Positions 11,637 to 24,000 of a stretch of 64,000 nt of DNA are shown here, piece after piece. The number at the start of each line of letters is the position of its first letter. The first letter of the stretch is position 1. A program made the position numbers and the translations under genes. The notes beneath the pieces were generated by a model, which was not told the DNA's origin, made no database searches, and saw only the letters and a list, made by a program, of their open reading frames with translations. Origin of the DNA: Malurus cyaneus samueli (taxonomy: Eukaryota; Chordata; Aves; Passeriformes; Maluridae); the NCBI GenBank assembly GCA_009741485.1, contig CM019214.1, positions 55,198,803-55,262,802 on the forward strand. Direction: 5' to 3'.

Positions 11637-13060
11637 TAGCATAAATACACAAGGCTGTGAAAATAGTGTCAGAAACAATTTAAGATGTTGTTTTGTTGCA
11701 AAGATGAATGGCAAAATAAGTGCCTGTTATGCATGATAATTGCAACTTAAGCAGGAAATTGTCCAAAGAGGGTGAATATAATCAGGAGTAAGTTCTTTTC
11801 TTCCCCATCCAATTAAATTTAGGAGATTGCATTTCACAATTATTGTGAAATTGTAGAAATTATGCGGTTGGAGACTTTTTTTAAAATAAATTTAAATAAA
11901 TTCATATGTTCTTAAGTTATTGTTGTGGGTTTTAGTTTGATTGGGTTTTGCTGGATTTTTTTTCCATCCAAAAGAATGCAATCCTCTGTGAAAAGGACAA
12001 GTAAAAACTTCAGTTTAAAGGAGTTATTTTCACATGCTGACAGATGTATCAACCTATAATTTAAACCCTACTTACTCTGCATTATAAGAATAGATCTAAA
12101 ATATTTACTAAACCAGTTAGGGCAGTGAGATAATGGAAAGGGTATGGTAGCACTCAAATAAATAAACTGCAGTAGCATCTGCTATAGACCCTGAAGGCTT
12201 GATGAGAGCAAGTATGAAAAATTCCTGGACCTGCCATCATAGAGCTTGAAATCTCCAGGCGCTGTACTCATGGGAAACTTTTGCTGTGCAGCCATCTGGT
12301 GGGTGACGAGTACATCCAGCCATGAATCACCAAAGACATTCCTGAGTTAGATTTGTAGAGGACAGTGTCGTGATTGAGGCAGAAGGGTTATCTAGAAATC
12401 AGAGCCTTTGTCATTAAGGACGTGTTGATAGAAAGGAGTATGAAAATGGTATTTGTTAGATACTTGGATGTGAACAAAGAGATCAATGAAGTGACTTGAT
12501 AAAAAGCCAGTAGTATAAGTGGAGAATAATGGAGAATTGAGAATAGTGGAAAATTAAAGAAAAGTCAGAATCCTTAGCCTACTCTAATCTATTTGGGGTT
12601 TTGCTGATGATTTGAACAAAATTAGTGTTTTATTTATACTGAGATAATGGCAATGAGAAGTAGTTGAGTAAGTCTGTAGAGGAGAAACTGACATATAAGA
12701 AGTACTAAGATTAAATTACAAGAAAGTATTATTCTAATAACAAGGGAAAATGAAAGAAACTATAAAAGGCCAGAGTAGCTTTACAATAAAATTCTTAAAG
12801 GTTAAAAGGATCCAGATAGCAATAAATGTAATAAAAAAAAAATCAGAGTGTAACATTTTTTGCAACTCTCTACAATCTCTATGATTTAGAGACCCCCCAG
12901 AGACCTTTCTGTAGTGTGATTTTGCTATCTTTATTTCTTATCTAGAAGATATCAATTTTTTAAAAAAGATAATAAAATTTATGAGGAATGCAGAATTTGT
13001 AGATAAATAAGGATTTACAAATAATTTTTTAATAAACAGGGGATTATTCCACAAGCATAA

Positions 13061-13282
13061 AAATATCTCACATTTCACAGCAGTAAGAGATCAGGAACTG
13101 AAGTGAATTTCCTGAAAGGTCTAATGCTTCTCCTAACTCCAGCTGAGGCAATCCAGTCAGCGTTGCATGCTAGACAAATGACTACGTGGTATTTCTCAGA
13201 CAGCAAAGTTCTGCCTGTGTCCATACCTGGGCAAGAGCTTGAAGGACTTTCAAGCCACGTCACAAAGGAGGTCACGTTCTGA
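13061..13282 (+). other. Unidentified patch open on both strands; possible exon
   Basis: The plus-strand frame is open for 73 codons from a TAA at 13058-13060 to TGA at 13280-13282. An ATG at 13124 gives 52 codons. The local base composition is visibly richer in G and C than the flanks, and the codons read as a mixed, non-repetitive protein. A pyrimidine-leaning run ending in TTTCACAG at 13080 could act as a splice acceptor. The minus strand is also open for 78 codons at 13075-13311. I recognise no protein family in either frame. Options are a coding or lncRNA exon, a conserved noncoding element, an unrecognised old transposon, or chance from fewer AT-rich stops. No clear donor site is seen; AGGTACCT at about 13320 is weak. 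Confidence 0.2.
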
Positions 13283-14089
13283 GTTGAAGCTAATATCCAA
13301 ACTCCTCTCATTCGTGCTTTAGGTACCTGAGCCTTTTATTGAAATACAGCCCCAGGAGCTCACAGCAACTCCTTGTTTGGCAACCAGTGGAATAGATGGC
13401 TTAACGCACATTGTCTTTTGCTTTTTGTTTTCCTCTCAGAAGTAAATTCTTATTAATTCTTGTCATTATTTGGTATAAACTATCATATAGCACCAGAACT
13501 ATATGGGTATCAACATAAGATGCAAATGTGATGCAGAGTAGTATAATTACCTTTTAAGTAAAGACTAGAAATTCCAAAGTATTCCACATCCCAAACCTAT
13601 AATTTGTTTTCCGTGGTGAGATTTTCTAAAATAAATTATTTTATGTAGAGGGCCTTGGAAAACTTCATTGTTTATCCCCTTATCTAATGTGCTGTTGAAC
13701 TATAAGAAATTTAGTTCCAAACAAGGTACGAAAACTTGTTTTTTGATATTTCAAAATACTTTTTGGAAAACTTTTTCCTTTTTGTTATCTAATTCAGGGA
13801 ATACTCCCACAAAAGATTTCTACTCAGTTGAATAATTTCATTTTCTTGGGATTATCCACATGAATAATATTCCCCCCATGTGAAGATACTTAATCTACTT
13901 ATATAGTATATAATTTATGTTTTAGATTTAATATCCAAGCTCACCCAATTTCTCCATGAAGGTAAACCCTGATAATCCCAGATACTGTATTTTTTTAATT
14001 GAGTAGAGGCCACTTAAAATAGAACTTCTAATTTAGATTTAATAACTCTGTAAAAGATAAATCTAGTTGCCATGTAATAAACAGTAATT

Positions 14090-14200
14090 AATTAGTTAAT
14101 ATCAATTAAATACTAAAAATATTAATTTACATTTAACATCTAACTACTGTAATTTGCTATAGCTATCTTATTAAATGCTAATTAAATTCCTAAACATTCT
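14090..14200. other. AT-rich patch dense in TAATTA/ATTAAT words
   Basis: Repeated TAATTA, TTAATT and ATTAAA words occur in about 110 bases, starting with the overlapping TAATTAATTAG at 14095. TAATTA is the common homeodomain core, but such words also arise by chance in AT-rich DNA, so a regulatory role is only a possibility. Confidence 0.25.
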
Positions 14201-15307
14201 TACAAGTTTAATGCATTAATAATAGGAACGTAAGTACACATTTACTGTATCTGCAGTTCTCAGTTCATTACATGGCAACTAGATTTATCTCTTTTACACT
14301 AATTAAATATACTAAGCAAACCTCAGTAACTTTTCTTAACACATACCATAACTGTTTTATTAATTTCAAATTAAATGCCCATTTAAGATTTCTAATCTAC
14401 AGCTGCCCTAAACAGTTTCCTGCTAACAGAGCAAAGGTTACACTGATGTTACAACTAAACAATGACACTTTTAGATGTTGGTTATATGAGAAGCAAGGCT
14501 TCCTTTTCTGCTCTGTTTTAGTTTAAGCATTAAGACTTATTACTAATTGCCTTTTATACTTCTCAGAAATATCTTGTCTTTCCTCTCTAATTCTGCCCCA
14601 CATCAGCATAATCCCACTTCCTCTCTGTAAACAATTTCTCAGCAGTTTTTCTGCCCATAGTAGCTGATAGTCCACCTTGGTTATTGTTTCAAAAGTCTTG
14701 AAATAAAGGGAAAATTCTTTCCATATGTACAGCTATCACTGTGTTACTTAAAATATCTCTGATGCTTACACAAGCATATAAATCTTAAGGACCATACAAG
14801 ATTTAAGCAAATTACCATAAACACACCTGTAAGCAAAGAAATTCTGGTCAGGATGTCAGTCGGGCTGCTATGAATATGTCAGAGTAACATCCATAATAAA
14901 ATTTCTTGGGGAAAAGGAGTGATACACTATAGTTGCATGTATCAAATTATTTAGAATCCTGGCTTTTTTCTCATATGATGGAAGCTGTCATAAAGACAGG
15001 AGGCTGCTGTGCAGCAAGAAAAGCACATTAGCTATTAACCTTCCCCCAGCCGATCAACTTTGTTTTGCAATCTTTCCTCAGAACCATTAGAATACCCTGA
15101 AGAAATAACTTTCCAATTAAAAAGGATCTCAGAGAACAAAGCCATTTTATCTCTGACTCCTGGTGTTCTTTATTCCAATAATTTAAATTGGAATTGATTT
15201 TTCAATTTAGCCGTTGACTTGCTATGGACACACAGCTGAAAAGGCCGAATGGAATTGCATGGCTGAAATATTTGTCTTTGTTGATGGGCACTCCTTCATA
15301 ATTCACG

Positions 15308-15347
15308 AGTGTTGTGCGTGTGTGTGTTGTGTGTGTGTTTTTTTTTT
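15308..15347. repeat. (GT)n-rich repeat with T tail
   Basis: Interrupted GT dinucleotides followed by a T run. It gives a cysteine/valine-rich artefact in the plus-strand frame that crosses it. Confidence 0.9.
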
Positions 15348-16156
15348 AAATGCTTCTTTTTGCTGCTACTGCTTTAGACAACAGCTTTTTAGCCCAGCAT
15401 GAGCAAACTGAGAAAACACGTTCAGTATGACCTTGAGGGCCTCATACTCAGTTCTTCATGGATTCATTTAATTGTTACATCCCTGAGAAAAATGAATAGA
15501 TCCAGTTTAGTAAAAGTGACAGCTGTTTTTCAAAGCTTGAAAATGTGTTCTACAATTGTGTGTATTTCTGATTTGGTTTCTTTAAAATAATAATTTTAAA
15601 AAGTGAACAAAATGCCTAAACAGCTATAATCAGTTAATTTTACTGCGTTCTGTACAAATGTGGAATAACGTAAATAGCTTAGGTGTATTTTCTCATTGTT
15701 CTAGTGGCAGACTCACTTAACACAGTAATTGATTTACCTGTGGAACAGTTTTGAATTAAGCACTCTAGTTATTAAGGAGCCTTTTAAAAGATTAAGATCC
15801 AGTTGTGCCTGTAGTTCAGCTCAGTGTTAGTGCAAGCCAACACTTGCCATAGCTAGGAAGAGAGGTGTATCATTTTGACTGAGGGCAGAGCTGGGTCCTA
15901 ACAGTCACAATTTTTTTTAATGTCAGCATCCCAATGTTTTAGGAGTAACTTTTTTTCTGGATGAACACAGTTAAACATCAGATGCTGAAAGTAGGAAGCG
16001 GAGCTGGAGGAGGAAAGGTAAGAGAGAGCAAACTCCTGGTCCAGATAACTAGTTACATTTATCTGTTATGGGCAAGAGGCTTGTGCTGATAAAGAAAAGT
16101 GAGACATGATTGCTACTTATACTTTCATCTTTGTGATCCTAATTCTTGGCCTTTTC

Positions 16157-16174
16157 TTTTTTTTTTTTTTTTTT
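16157..16174. repeat. Poly(T) run, 18 bases
   Basis: T18 followed by CCTGCAG. It is shaped like a splice acceptor, but no supported exon follows. Confidence 0.9.
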
Positions 16175-16547
16175 CCTGCAGAAAAGCATCAAACATACAG
16201 TATTTGAAAGCAGCTATGTAATTCTTAGACAGTTCTCTGATGCAGTAGTTTTACTGTTTTAGATGGGAAATTAACTACAGATAGTTTACTGCTGATAAAC
16301 TATACAGATGAAAACACAGTAAAGCACAGCATTATACTCCCTTTTCCATAGATACAATCAGAGAAAAAAAATCAGAAAAAGAGACATTGATATTGCTGAA
16401 ATTTTAGGCCAAATCTGCCCAAACTTCTATCCATCCAGTTAAATACTTCAAAAAATTCACTTCTGTTAATTTTAGAAAAAGTTTTTTTCCACAATATGTG
16501 TTCCATTGTCTGTGGTATATTTATACTGTTGAGTGAAAGAAGACCAT

Positions 16548-16757
16548 AATCACAGAAGCACTGAATATTCTGAGTTGGAGGACCCACAAGAATCATTGAA
16601 TTCAACTCCTGGCCCTGACAAGACAATCCCCAAAATGCCTGAGAGAATTGAACAAACACATCTTGAATTCTGTCAGGCTGGTCCTGTGGCCACTACCCTG
16701 GAGAGCCTGTTTCAGTGTCCACCCACCCTCTGGAATATTTTCTGCTCCAGTTAGGTT
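16548..16757 (-). mobile_element. CR1 LINE 3'-end fragment, minus strand
   Basis: Read on the plus strand it starts with AATCACAGAAGCACTGAATATTCTGAGTTGGAG-like sequence, then a CAACTCCTGGCCCTG block near 16604 and a GAGAGCCTGTTTCAGTG block near 16700. This order is that of the reverse complement of the CR1 3' end, in a variant whose end reads TATTCTGAGTTGG. The copy is short, 5' truncated and diverged. The right edge is approximate. Confidence 0.88.
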
Positions 16758-16857
16758 TCTTTTAGGTACTCTTTTAGATACACCTGCTCTTAGAAGATTA
16801 GCTAGTGCTAATGAGAAAGTGTGTGTTGCTGGATCCAGGCAAGACTGGCCCTGATCA

Positions 16858-16873
16858 TTTTTTTTTTTTTTTT
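16858..16873. repeat. Poly(T) run, 16 bases
   Basis: T16 followed by CGCAG, about 100 bases beyond the CR1 fragment. Confidence 0.9.
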
Positions 16874-19501
16874 CGCAGTTTGTCAATAACCTGTACATCT
16901 ATGACAAGATGTCTCCACTTAATGTTGAAAATTCTGAATCGAATTCTTAATCAGGATGGGTACTAGAACGTGTAAAAACTTGTGAAGGAAACTATGTAGA
17001 AACTCAAATTATGAGGTTACCTTCTGAATATCAAAATATCATTAAAATGTTCTTTAAAAAATGTATGAATTAGCGAAGATGAGAGAAGGAGGAAAAATAC
17101 ATAAGGAAATGGGCAATGCTGTATCAAAAACCTGTAAGTACTAACTAGCAACAAATAGTAACAAAGTCAAGATGGGATTTTAGTGACCTTTTTAATCATC
17201 AGAGATGATAGACATCTTGGTTCTTTTCCAACATGAAAAATGTATAAGCATATTAACTACTTTTAAAGAAGGTTTTGACATCTTTATAAATTGAACTGTG
17301 TATAACAGTCTCTTGCAATAACATCTTGGAGTCAGAAGTCCATTCTAGTGGACTGTAGACTGTATCAACTCTTTCTGCTTTAAAAAAAAAAAATATTTAT
17401 CAAGGGAATATTTTACTTTTTCCTTGTTCCTTGATCCAGATATATTCCAGACATGTTTGGATGACACCCAGATGAGTGCTAGATTTTCCCCATCCTTGTC
17501 AAGTTTTTCTTTTCATGAAAACTAATCCCAGACTCATAAACCAGACTGAAGCAGAGCGGCCTTATTGGTCTGGTTGATTGATAGGATGACCAGGACTTCA
17601 AATGTTTTGTAGCTTGTATTTGTCAGCAGAAATAAGTGCAGACTCAAGAGTCTTTCAAAAGAATCTTGAATGTCAAAAATAGCATCCGAATTCCCTTGAT
17701 TATTGGAAAGAATAAAAATGGAAATGGATTTATGGATTTCCAGATACATTCATACGTACACCCACAGAAGCATATATTCTCTTATATTTTAAAACACTTC
17801 CTTTCCATGTGGTCTGCTGCAGGTCACCTGCACAATAAAATGGCAAAACAAATGACAAGAAGCTGTTTTGACAGTATTGTAGCAAGAGCAAAAGATTGTC
17901 ACCACCCATCTGGGCTATTTGAGAACAAGCTTAGCTGCTGAACAATATATTCAAAACTGATTTCTAGCCTTTACATGCAGATGAAGAAACAGACCACTTA
18001 CCACTTCAAGAGAGGGAAAATTGTTATTGTTTGGGTTTTTGGTTGGTTGATCGGTTGGTTGGTTTTTATTCCATTTTTTTTTTTTTAAACTTGAGAAGAA
18101 AAGAGAATGGAAAAGTTGTTCATTCCATAAGAGACTGGAGCTCAAGTCTCCCTTCAGAAACACAGATGTACATTGTCATTCATCGAATGTTGTATTAAAA
18201 GAAGTTAATGTTTGGCAAAATCAGTATTTGCATGTACAAGACACTGCATTGGAATTATTCTACATGTTATACTACTTTGCAAACAGGTTTGATCCTTTAA
18301 TTTTCGGTTCCTTTAAAATCCTCTATTAATTTTGTTAATATTATTCATTTATTACAAAGGAAGTGATTTAGAATGCTAATAAAAATCTTTAATGCATTTT
18401 TAATTCTTTGACTTAGGATGGCATTACCTGAGAGAACTTCTTTGGTCAATCAGTTCAAGGAGCACATTTTCTCCATTCCTTGGTACAGTCATCTCTGCAA
18501 ATTTTATCTCTTTTTAAAAATTGTGGTAAGATTCTTAGAACCTGCAACTGATATGTCCGGGCAGGAACATTTCTTTCTTTTTCCCCTTTTCTCCTCCCTA
18601 TTTTTCCTTCATGATTGCTGTTTTCTCTATGACTTCATGAAGAAAATAATCTAGATTAGAGTTTGGGGTTATTTTAAATATGCAGTTATTATATACTTTT
18701 AGAGACTTGAATCTACAGAATTATGATTGAAGTATTAATAACTTCAAAAAAATTCAGAATGGTGTTTAAAACAACTACGAAAAAAATTGGTCTAAGCGGT
18801 TAATTGCAGGTGAGCAGGTTGAAAACATTTATTTGCGATGGGAAATTATCCAAAGGTGTTCTCAACATATGCAGGTAGAAGAGACTACTCATTATGTAAG
18901 TGCATATACAAAGCTCAGTGTCCCATACATCAGATTCCAGCCTGACACATTATTTTAGACAAATGAAGTTTAATTGACTGAGTATATGAACAGAACCTTT
19001 GACATTGTACACAGTCTGGAAAATGATCTTTTCCAAATTATTGCTTTTATGGGTGTCAGACACTTGACCATATTCATTTCCAAGTATGCCAACATTAATG
19101 AGTAAATGATGTGACAGGTCCCACATTTATAGAGTCTATTTTGTTCTCCAACATCAATAAAAACCCCTAATCTAGAAATCATTAAATTTACATTAATTTG
19201 TATATCACACTTCTGTAGAAAATGAAACAAAAATAAAAGCAGAAAGAAAAGACCCAATAAAACCTTCCCTCAACAGATACTGCATAGGTATCATTTTATT
19301 CCACACAAATATCTTGGATACACTTGCATGCCTCAAACATCACCTATCTTTAACTAACTGAATTAAAGCCATTCAACTTGACACATAGTCAGAAAAATTA
19401 TGCATCTCTTTATTTGTCTGTTTAATTCTTAATCAGATGTAGCCCTAAGTAGAAGATGAGAGGCACAAATAGATAGCTGTAAGCAAGTGAGAGAACATAC
19501 A
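16874..19501. other. Unique AT-rich noncoding stretch
   Basis: Chance frames run up to 101 codons (17636-17941). There is a (GGTT)n-like stretch at 18040-18066 followed by a T12 run. No gene or recognisable element is seen. Confidence 0.55.
18040..18066. repeat. (GGTT)n short tandem repeat
   Basis: GGTTGGTTGATCGGTTGGTTGG, with flanking GTTTTT. Small simple repeat with one interruption. Confidence 0.8.
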
Positions 19502-20440
19502 ACCACAGAATCACAGAATGGCTTGGGTTTGATGGGACCTTAAAAATCATCCAATTCCAAACACCCTGCCATAGGCAGGGACACTTTTCACTTAAACCAT
19601 GTTGCCTCATCCATCCTGGCCTTGAGCACTTCTAGGGTTATTTCTAGAGTATTCACAATTTCCCTGTTCCAGTGTCTCATCACCCTCGCAGAAAGGAATT
19701 TCTTCCTGGTATCTTGTCTAAACCTACCCTTCTTGTCTAAACATACTCTTTCAGTTTAAAACAATTTATCCTTGTCCTACCATTACATGCCCTGGTATAA
19801 AGGCCTTCTCTGTCTTCAGACTATGGAAGGCAACAGTTAGGTCTCCCCAAATCCCTCCCTTCTCCTAAACAATCCCAATTCTCTTAGCCTTTCCTCATAT
19901 ATTCCTCTAACAATTTTGGTGGCTTCTACTGGATTTGTTTCAGCAAGTCCCTCTCCCTTCCATCCTGGGTCCCCAGAGCTGGATGCAGCCCTGCAGGTGG
20001 GGTCTCACAAGAGCAGAGCAGAGGGGCAGAATCCCCTCCCTTGCCTTTCTGGCCACGATGCATCCCAGGACATGTTTGGGTTTCTGGGCTGTGAGTGCAC
20101 ATTGCTGGGTCATGTCCAGCTTCTTGTCCACCTGCATCCCCAAATCCTTCTTGGCACGGCTGCTCTCCGTCTGTGCACTCCCAGTCTATGTTGATTCGTG
20201 GGGTTGTCCTGACCCAAGTGCAGCACCTTGTACTTGGCTTCATGAGATTCCTGTGGGGTCACTTGAACTTGTCCAAGTCCCTCTGGATGCCATCCCATCC
20301 TTCAGTTGTGTCAACTGCGCCTCTCAGTTTGGTGTCACATTCAAATTTGCCAAGGCTGACCTCGATCCTGTCTGTCATTAATGATGTTACCAAATAACAC
20401 TGGTACAGACCCCTGAGGGACACCACCCAGGGGATCCTAT
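19502..20440 (-). mobile_element. CR1 LINE fragment, about 0.94 kb, minus strand
   Basis: The largest CR1 copy in the window. On the plus strand it starts with ACCACAGAATCACAGAATGG and GGGACCTTAAAAATCATCC, the reverse complement of a CR1 3' end. It continues through the 3' region (TTTCTTCCTGGTATC near 19700, CCTTCTCTGTCTTCAG near 19803) and into the ORF2 C-terminal region, ending near CAGACCCCTGAGGGACACC at about 20407. Sequence beyond about 20440 may continue the element but is too diverged for me to place. Better preserved than the other copies. Confidence 0.93.
19950..20240 (-). pseudogene. CR1 ORF2 C-terminal remnant, frameshifted
   Basis: On the minus strand one frame contains YKVLHLGQDNP (about 20232-20200). 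A second contains MTQQCAL, LGCIVARKAR and LPLCSALVRPHL (within 20143-19940). Both are standard CR1 ORF2 C-terminal words in the expected order, so at least one frameshift separates them. The catalytic polymerase core is absent. The open plus-strand frame of 148 codons at 19935-20381 is the antisense shadow of this region, not a gene. Confidence 0.85.
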
Positions 20441-20940
20441 TGACTGTTCTCCTTCTCCTTGAGGAGCTGGAAATCTCCTTTCATCAAGCTCTGGGCCTAA
20501 CTCTACTCCTCACCTGACTCCTATCCCTCAGGACTGTGAAGGTATCATCAGGAGACATACAGGACAAATCTGACCGGAATTATATACTAGTATTGAACAC
20601 ATTAGGATCCTAACCCTGATCAAGATTTTAGCAGTAATTTATCTGCTTGGCAACTTTAGACTTAGATTTAGTCTGTCCTAATTTTTTTCTGGAGCTTCAT
20701 TGATTCAAATGGCAGTAGTCTTTTTGTGTAATCATTGTGTGATATACCAAATTTCACTGAATTTCCATTTCCAATGTATTCTTACACTTTCATTATACAT
20801 GCTGAGCTTTAAGGCCAGTGAAAGAAATCATATGTGCACTACATTGACTGTGGCATGAACAAGCAGATGATGTAACTGTGTTTATCAAATTACTTAAAGT
20901 TAAAGAAACACTTTTTTATTGTGCGAGTGACATTTAAAAG
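20441..20940. other. Unassigned spacer between two CR1 fragments
   Basis: The first 100 bases keep CR1-like words (for example TCATCAAGCTCTGGGCC at about 20483) and may be a rearranged continuation of the left element. The remainder is AT-rich with no recognisable feature. Confidence 0.4.
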
Positions 20941-21060
20941 CTGTCCGGACATAGCCCAGGGCAAGAGGCTCTAAGTGGCCCTATTTGAGCAGGGGCTTTA
21001 ACCAGATAACTTTCAGTGCTCCTTCAGCTTCAACTGTTCTGTGATCCTGTGACTCTTTCT
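20941..21060 (+). mobile_element. CR1 LINE 3' tail, plus strand
   Basis: Contains TTTGAGCAGGGGCTTTAACCAG, CTCCTTCAGCTTCAACTGTTCT and a terminal TGTGATCCTGTGACTC, the sense-strand ending of CR1. Only the last ~110 bases of an element are present. It points the opposite way from the larger copy about 500 bases to the left. Confidence 0.85.
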
Positions 21061-24000
21061 TCACACATAGCCCCAGAATATGTGTACAATTGTCCCCACA
21101 TGCTCCAGAAAGTGTTATATGTTGCATAATTCAAATTCTTACTAAGAAATTATGGTACAGAATGATACCTGTAATTGAGTTCAGCAGAAACTCTGAATTC
21201 TTCATGTGCACAATGAATGACTTCTTTTTTGCCCTTCAAGCTTTTTGTATTTGTTACTCTATAGGCTAACATTTATTCATCCATTTAAAATGTTTTCTCT
21301 AATGCCTAGATATATTTATTTATAAATTGTTTCTGAATGTGAAAGTTAATCTAATCTTCTAATAATTTGCTATGGCAAATCACTCAGTGGTCCAGGTGAT
21401 TTTTATTTTCTAAAAGGATTCCTTTTTTTGTATTTGTGTGGTGGGGCTCTTTCACAGTGCCTAATTGGATCACAGTAAGGGCGTTTTACTAAAATTTTCA
21501 CTACAGAATGTTTTTAGTGAATAAATAAACTCTGTGTGTGGGGTGTGTTAGTGTGTGGGCAGAAGGGTTTCAACAGTGTATTATCCAAAATGAATTACTA
21601 ATTGACTGCACCAGTATGAGAAGGTTTTCAGTGTTTTTCGCTTACCATCATTGCTCAAAATGCTTTTTTTTTACTTATCAAACAAAATTAATTGTTTCAT
21701 TAAGTTAGCTTACACACCCCCAAAAATAGTGAGAAAATGAAAATAAAAAGTGTTTCATCAACAAGTTAAAAAATTTTAATCTTGTGGTCCACAGGTGTTT
21801 CAGAGATCATCTGACCTTAAGGTTGCTGAGGTTTGTTGATTGTATCCAATCTGCTGAAGGAGGACTAGGAAGACAAGAGCAAGCATTTGATTAACAGCTT
21901 AATTATCCTCCTCATCATTGTTTTGGATGAACCACCTACACATGTTACAGATGGAAACAGTTTTAAGCAGTGTGTACAGAATGGTCCTGTGGTCAGTGAT
22001 CATCCTGTTTTAGCTAGTACTATCAGTGAATTTCACTCATCTCTTTATGCAAAGAGAGGCAATATCATTTTATCTGCTGTATAAAATGTAGCCCAAGGGT
22101 TCCGTTGGGTTTTTGTACTTATCAAGCCTTAGTTTACTCTTTGTAGATGAAAAGGTGACATCTCTGCTACCAAATAATACATGATAGAGATTATTCTGGC
22201 TGGATTGACAGAGGTGTCACAAGTTTTTGGTGATGTTTATGTGCAGAAATGTCATTTATACCAAGGAACAGGAAACCTGAGTCCTAACTGGCTTCATTTC
22301 TAGCTTCTAACAATTAGCCATATCTGAAACAAATCTAGAACATTTTTGCTTTGATTTTGCTGACTACATATATTTTATTTTTTCTATTTCATTAACTAGC
22401 ATATACAAAGACTCACATCCTGATAACACCAATTATTTCTTTTTGAGTCTACAGAGTGGTCCAAAGACAATGAATGTAGGAAGATGGAGGGGAGGTAGAG
22501 ACACTTTTTTTTGAAATGCAAGCCTGGTTAGAGATGAGTTATCTCCAAGAGGGAAGAACGGAAAAAAATTGTTTATCGGGTTATCCAGTTTGGCAAATCA
22601 GAATGAATGCAAGCAGATCTCCACACTGGACTGAAAAAAAGCAAGCAGCATAAAGACCTTAAAATAGCTTTTGAATACACTATGATAGCAAGCCAAGTTT
22701 TTTTTTTTTTTCACACAGTGCATTCAAAGCACTGGGGTTAGTGTTAGGAAAGAATTATTGTCTCAATATTTGTATGCCAATGAGAAGTGATCTTTTAGAG
22801 AAATGCAAGGAGCAATCTGTTGATAGCCATAAAATAATATTGTTAGCCTTGGGTTAATATAGTATTATTTTAGCTGAGGTAGACATGGCTAGAAGAAACT
22901 GAGTCTATTCAATTCACTGCATTTTAAAAACCAGACTTATACACAATTCTGTCCGATGTATTTGGCTGCATGAGGCATGATAGTTCTGTGGCATTCTGTT
23001 GTTCAACACATCACATTATGAAGAGGAAACTGGAACACTGCACCATAATATTTGTGTGGAAGATAAAAACTACTTTCATAGTTTGTGGGGGAAAATTATT
23101 AGTTTTCTGATGCTGATAGAAAATGTAAGAAATACTGTACTTATGTCTGGCACATCTAAACTCATAACATCTCTTTGCTTTGCTTTGTCAAAACATATGA
23201 AAAATCATTAAAGTGTTTTAATAAATGTCTGGTTTTCTTGCTCATTCATCTTATAAATATTAATTAGCCATGGATCAGGCAATTAAAGTTTAATCAATTT
23301 GCACTAATTAGCACCACATACTTGCATAAAAAGATAAAACCAGCTCCTGCATCTGGCTGTTATTTGCAGTTTTTGTCAAGTGCTGATGAGTTTCATCTTG
23401 AAGAGAGGATTAAGAAGAAAGGAGGAAAATAAGAAAGTAGTGTTAATTTTATTAAATCTTCAATCAAACCTTCTGTTCATAAGCTTTATGGGACAATAGC
23501 AGGTAACATTTCACTTTACACAGAAGTAGGCATGATTGGGCAAAAATTTAACACTTTTCTGTGACCACACCCTTCCTAATTATAACTTGTAAGAAAAAAT
23601 AAATAAGCTCTTCTGTGCAAAAGTCCAGGTTCTATCTTACAGCAAAATAATTTTGTAATGATATATCTGGACCTGAATGCCCCAAACTTTCACAAGGAAA
23701 GTGAAAACAGATTTTCATCTAAAAGTATTTTTGGTTCTCATGTATGTCAGTGGAAAAAACCTCAAAAGCTAATCTTAAATCCACTTAAAATTTTGATGCT
23801 TTTAAAGGTGGCTTTCAGTATTTAAATTATTCCCCTTTCCAATGAAATTATAAAACTTCAAAGGTCACCTTCCACTGTTTTGTTAGAGCTTGGACCATAG
23901 GATAGGAGATTTTAGCCCAGTTCAAATGGCATTGAAACTAGTTGATAGATACATTGCTGGAAAAGTGTCAGACACCAGTAGTGAAAAGGGAATAAAATAA

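Larger units (their letters stand above)
7693..13060. other. Unique AT-rich noncoding stretch
   Basis: Frames are short (longest about 72 codons at 11262-11480) and without recognisable motifs. Contained simple repeats are T17 at 10116-10132, a short CA run near 11461 and an AT/TACA stretch at 11609-11636. No transposon of known type is recognised. Confidence 0.55.
13283..16547. other. Unique AT-rich noncoding stretch
   Basis: Very AT-rich around 13.9-14.3 kb, with many TAATTA-type words, a GT-rich simple repeat at 15308-15347 and T18 at 16157-16174. The longest chance frames are 84 codons (14272-14526) and 95 codons on the minus strand (16372-16659, which runs partly into a CR1 copy). No gene recognised. 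Confidence 0.55.

Noticed and set aside
19935..20381. Plus-strand frame of 148 codons, the second longest open frame in the window
   Set aside because: It is antisense to CR1 ORF2 remnants on the minus strand; its openness comes from the better base composition of the CR1 copy.
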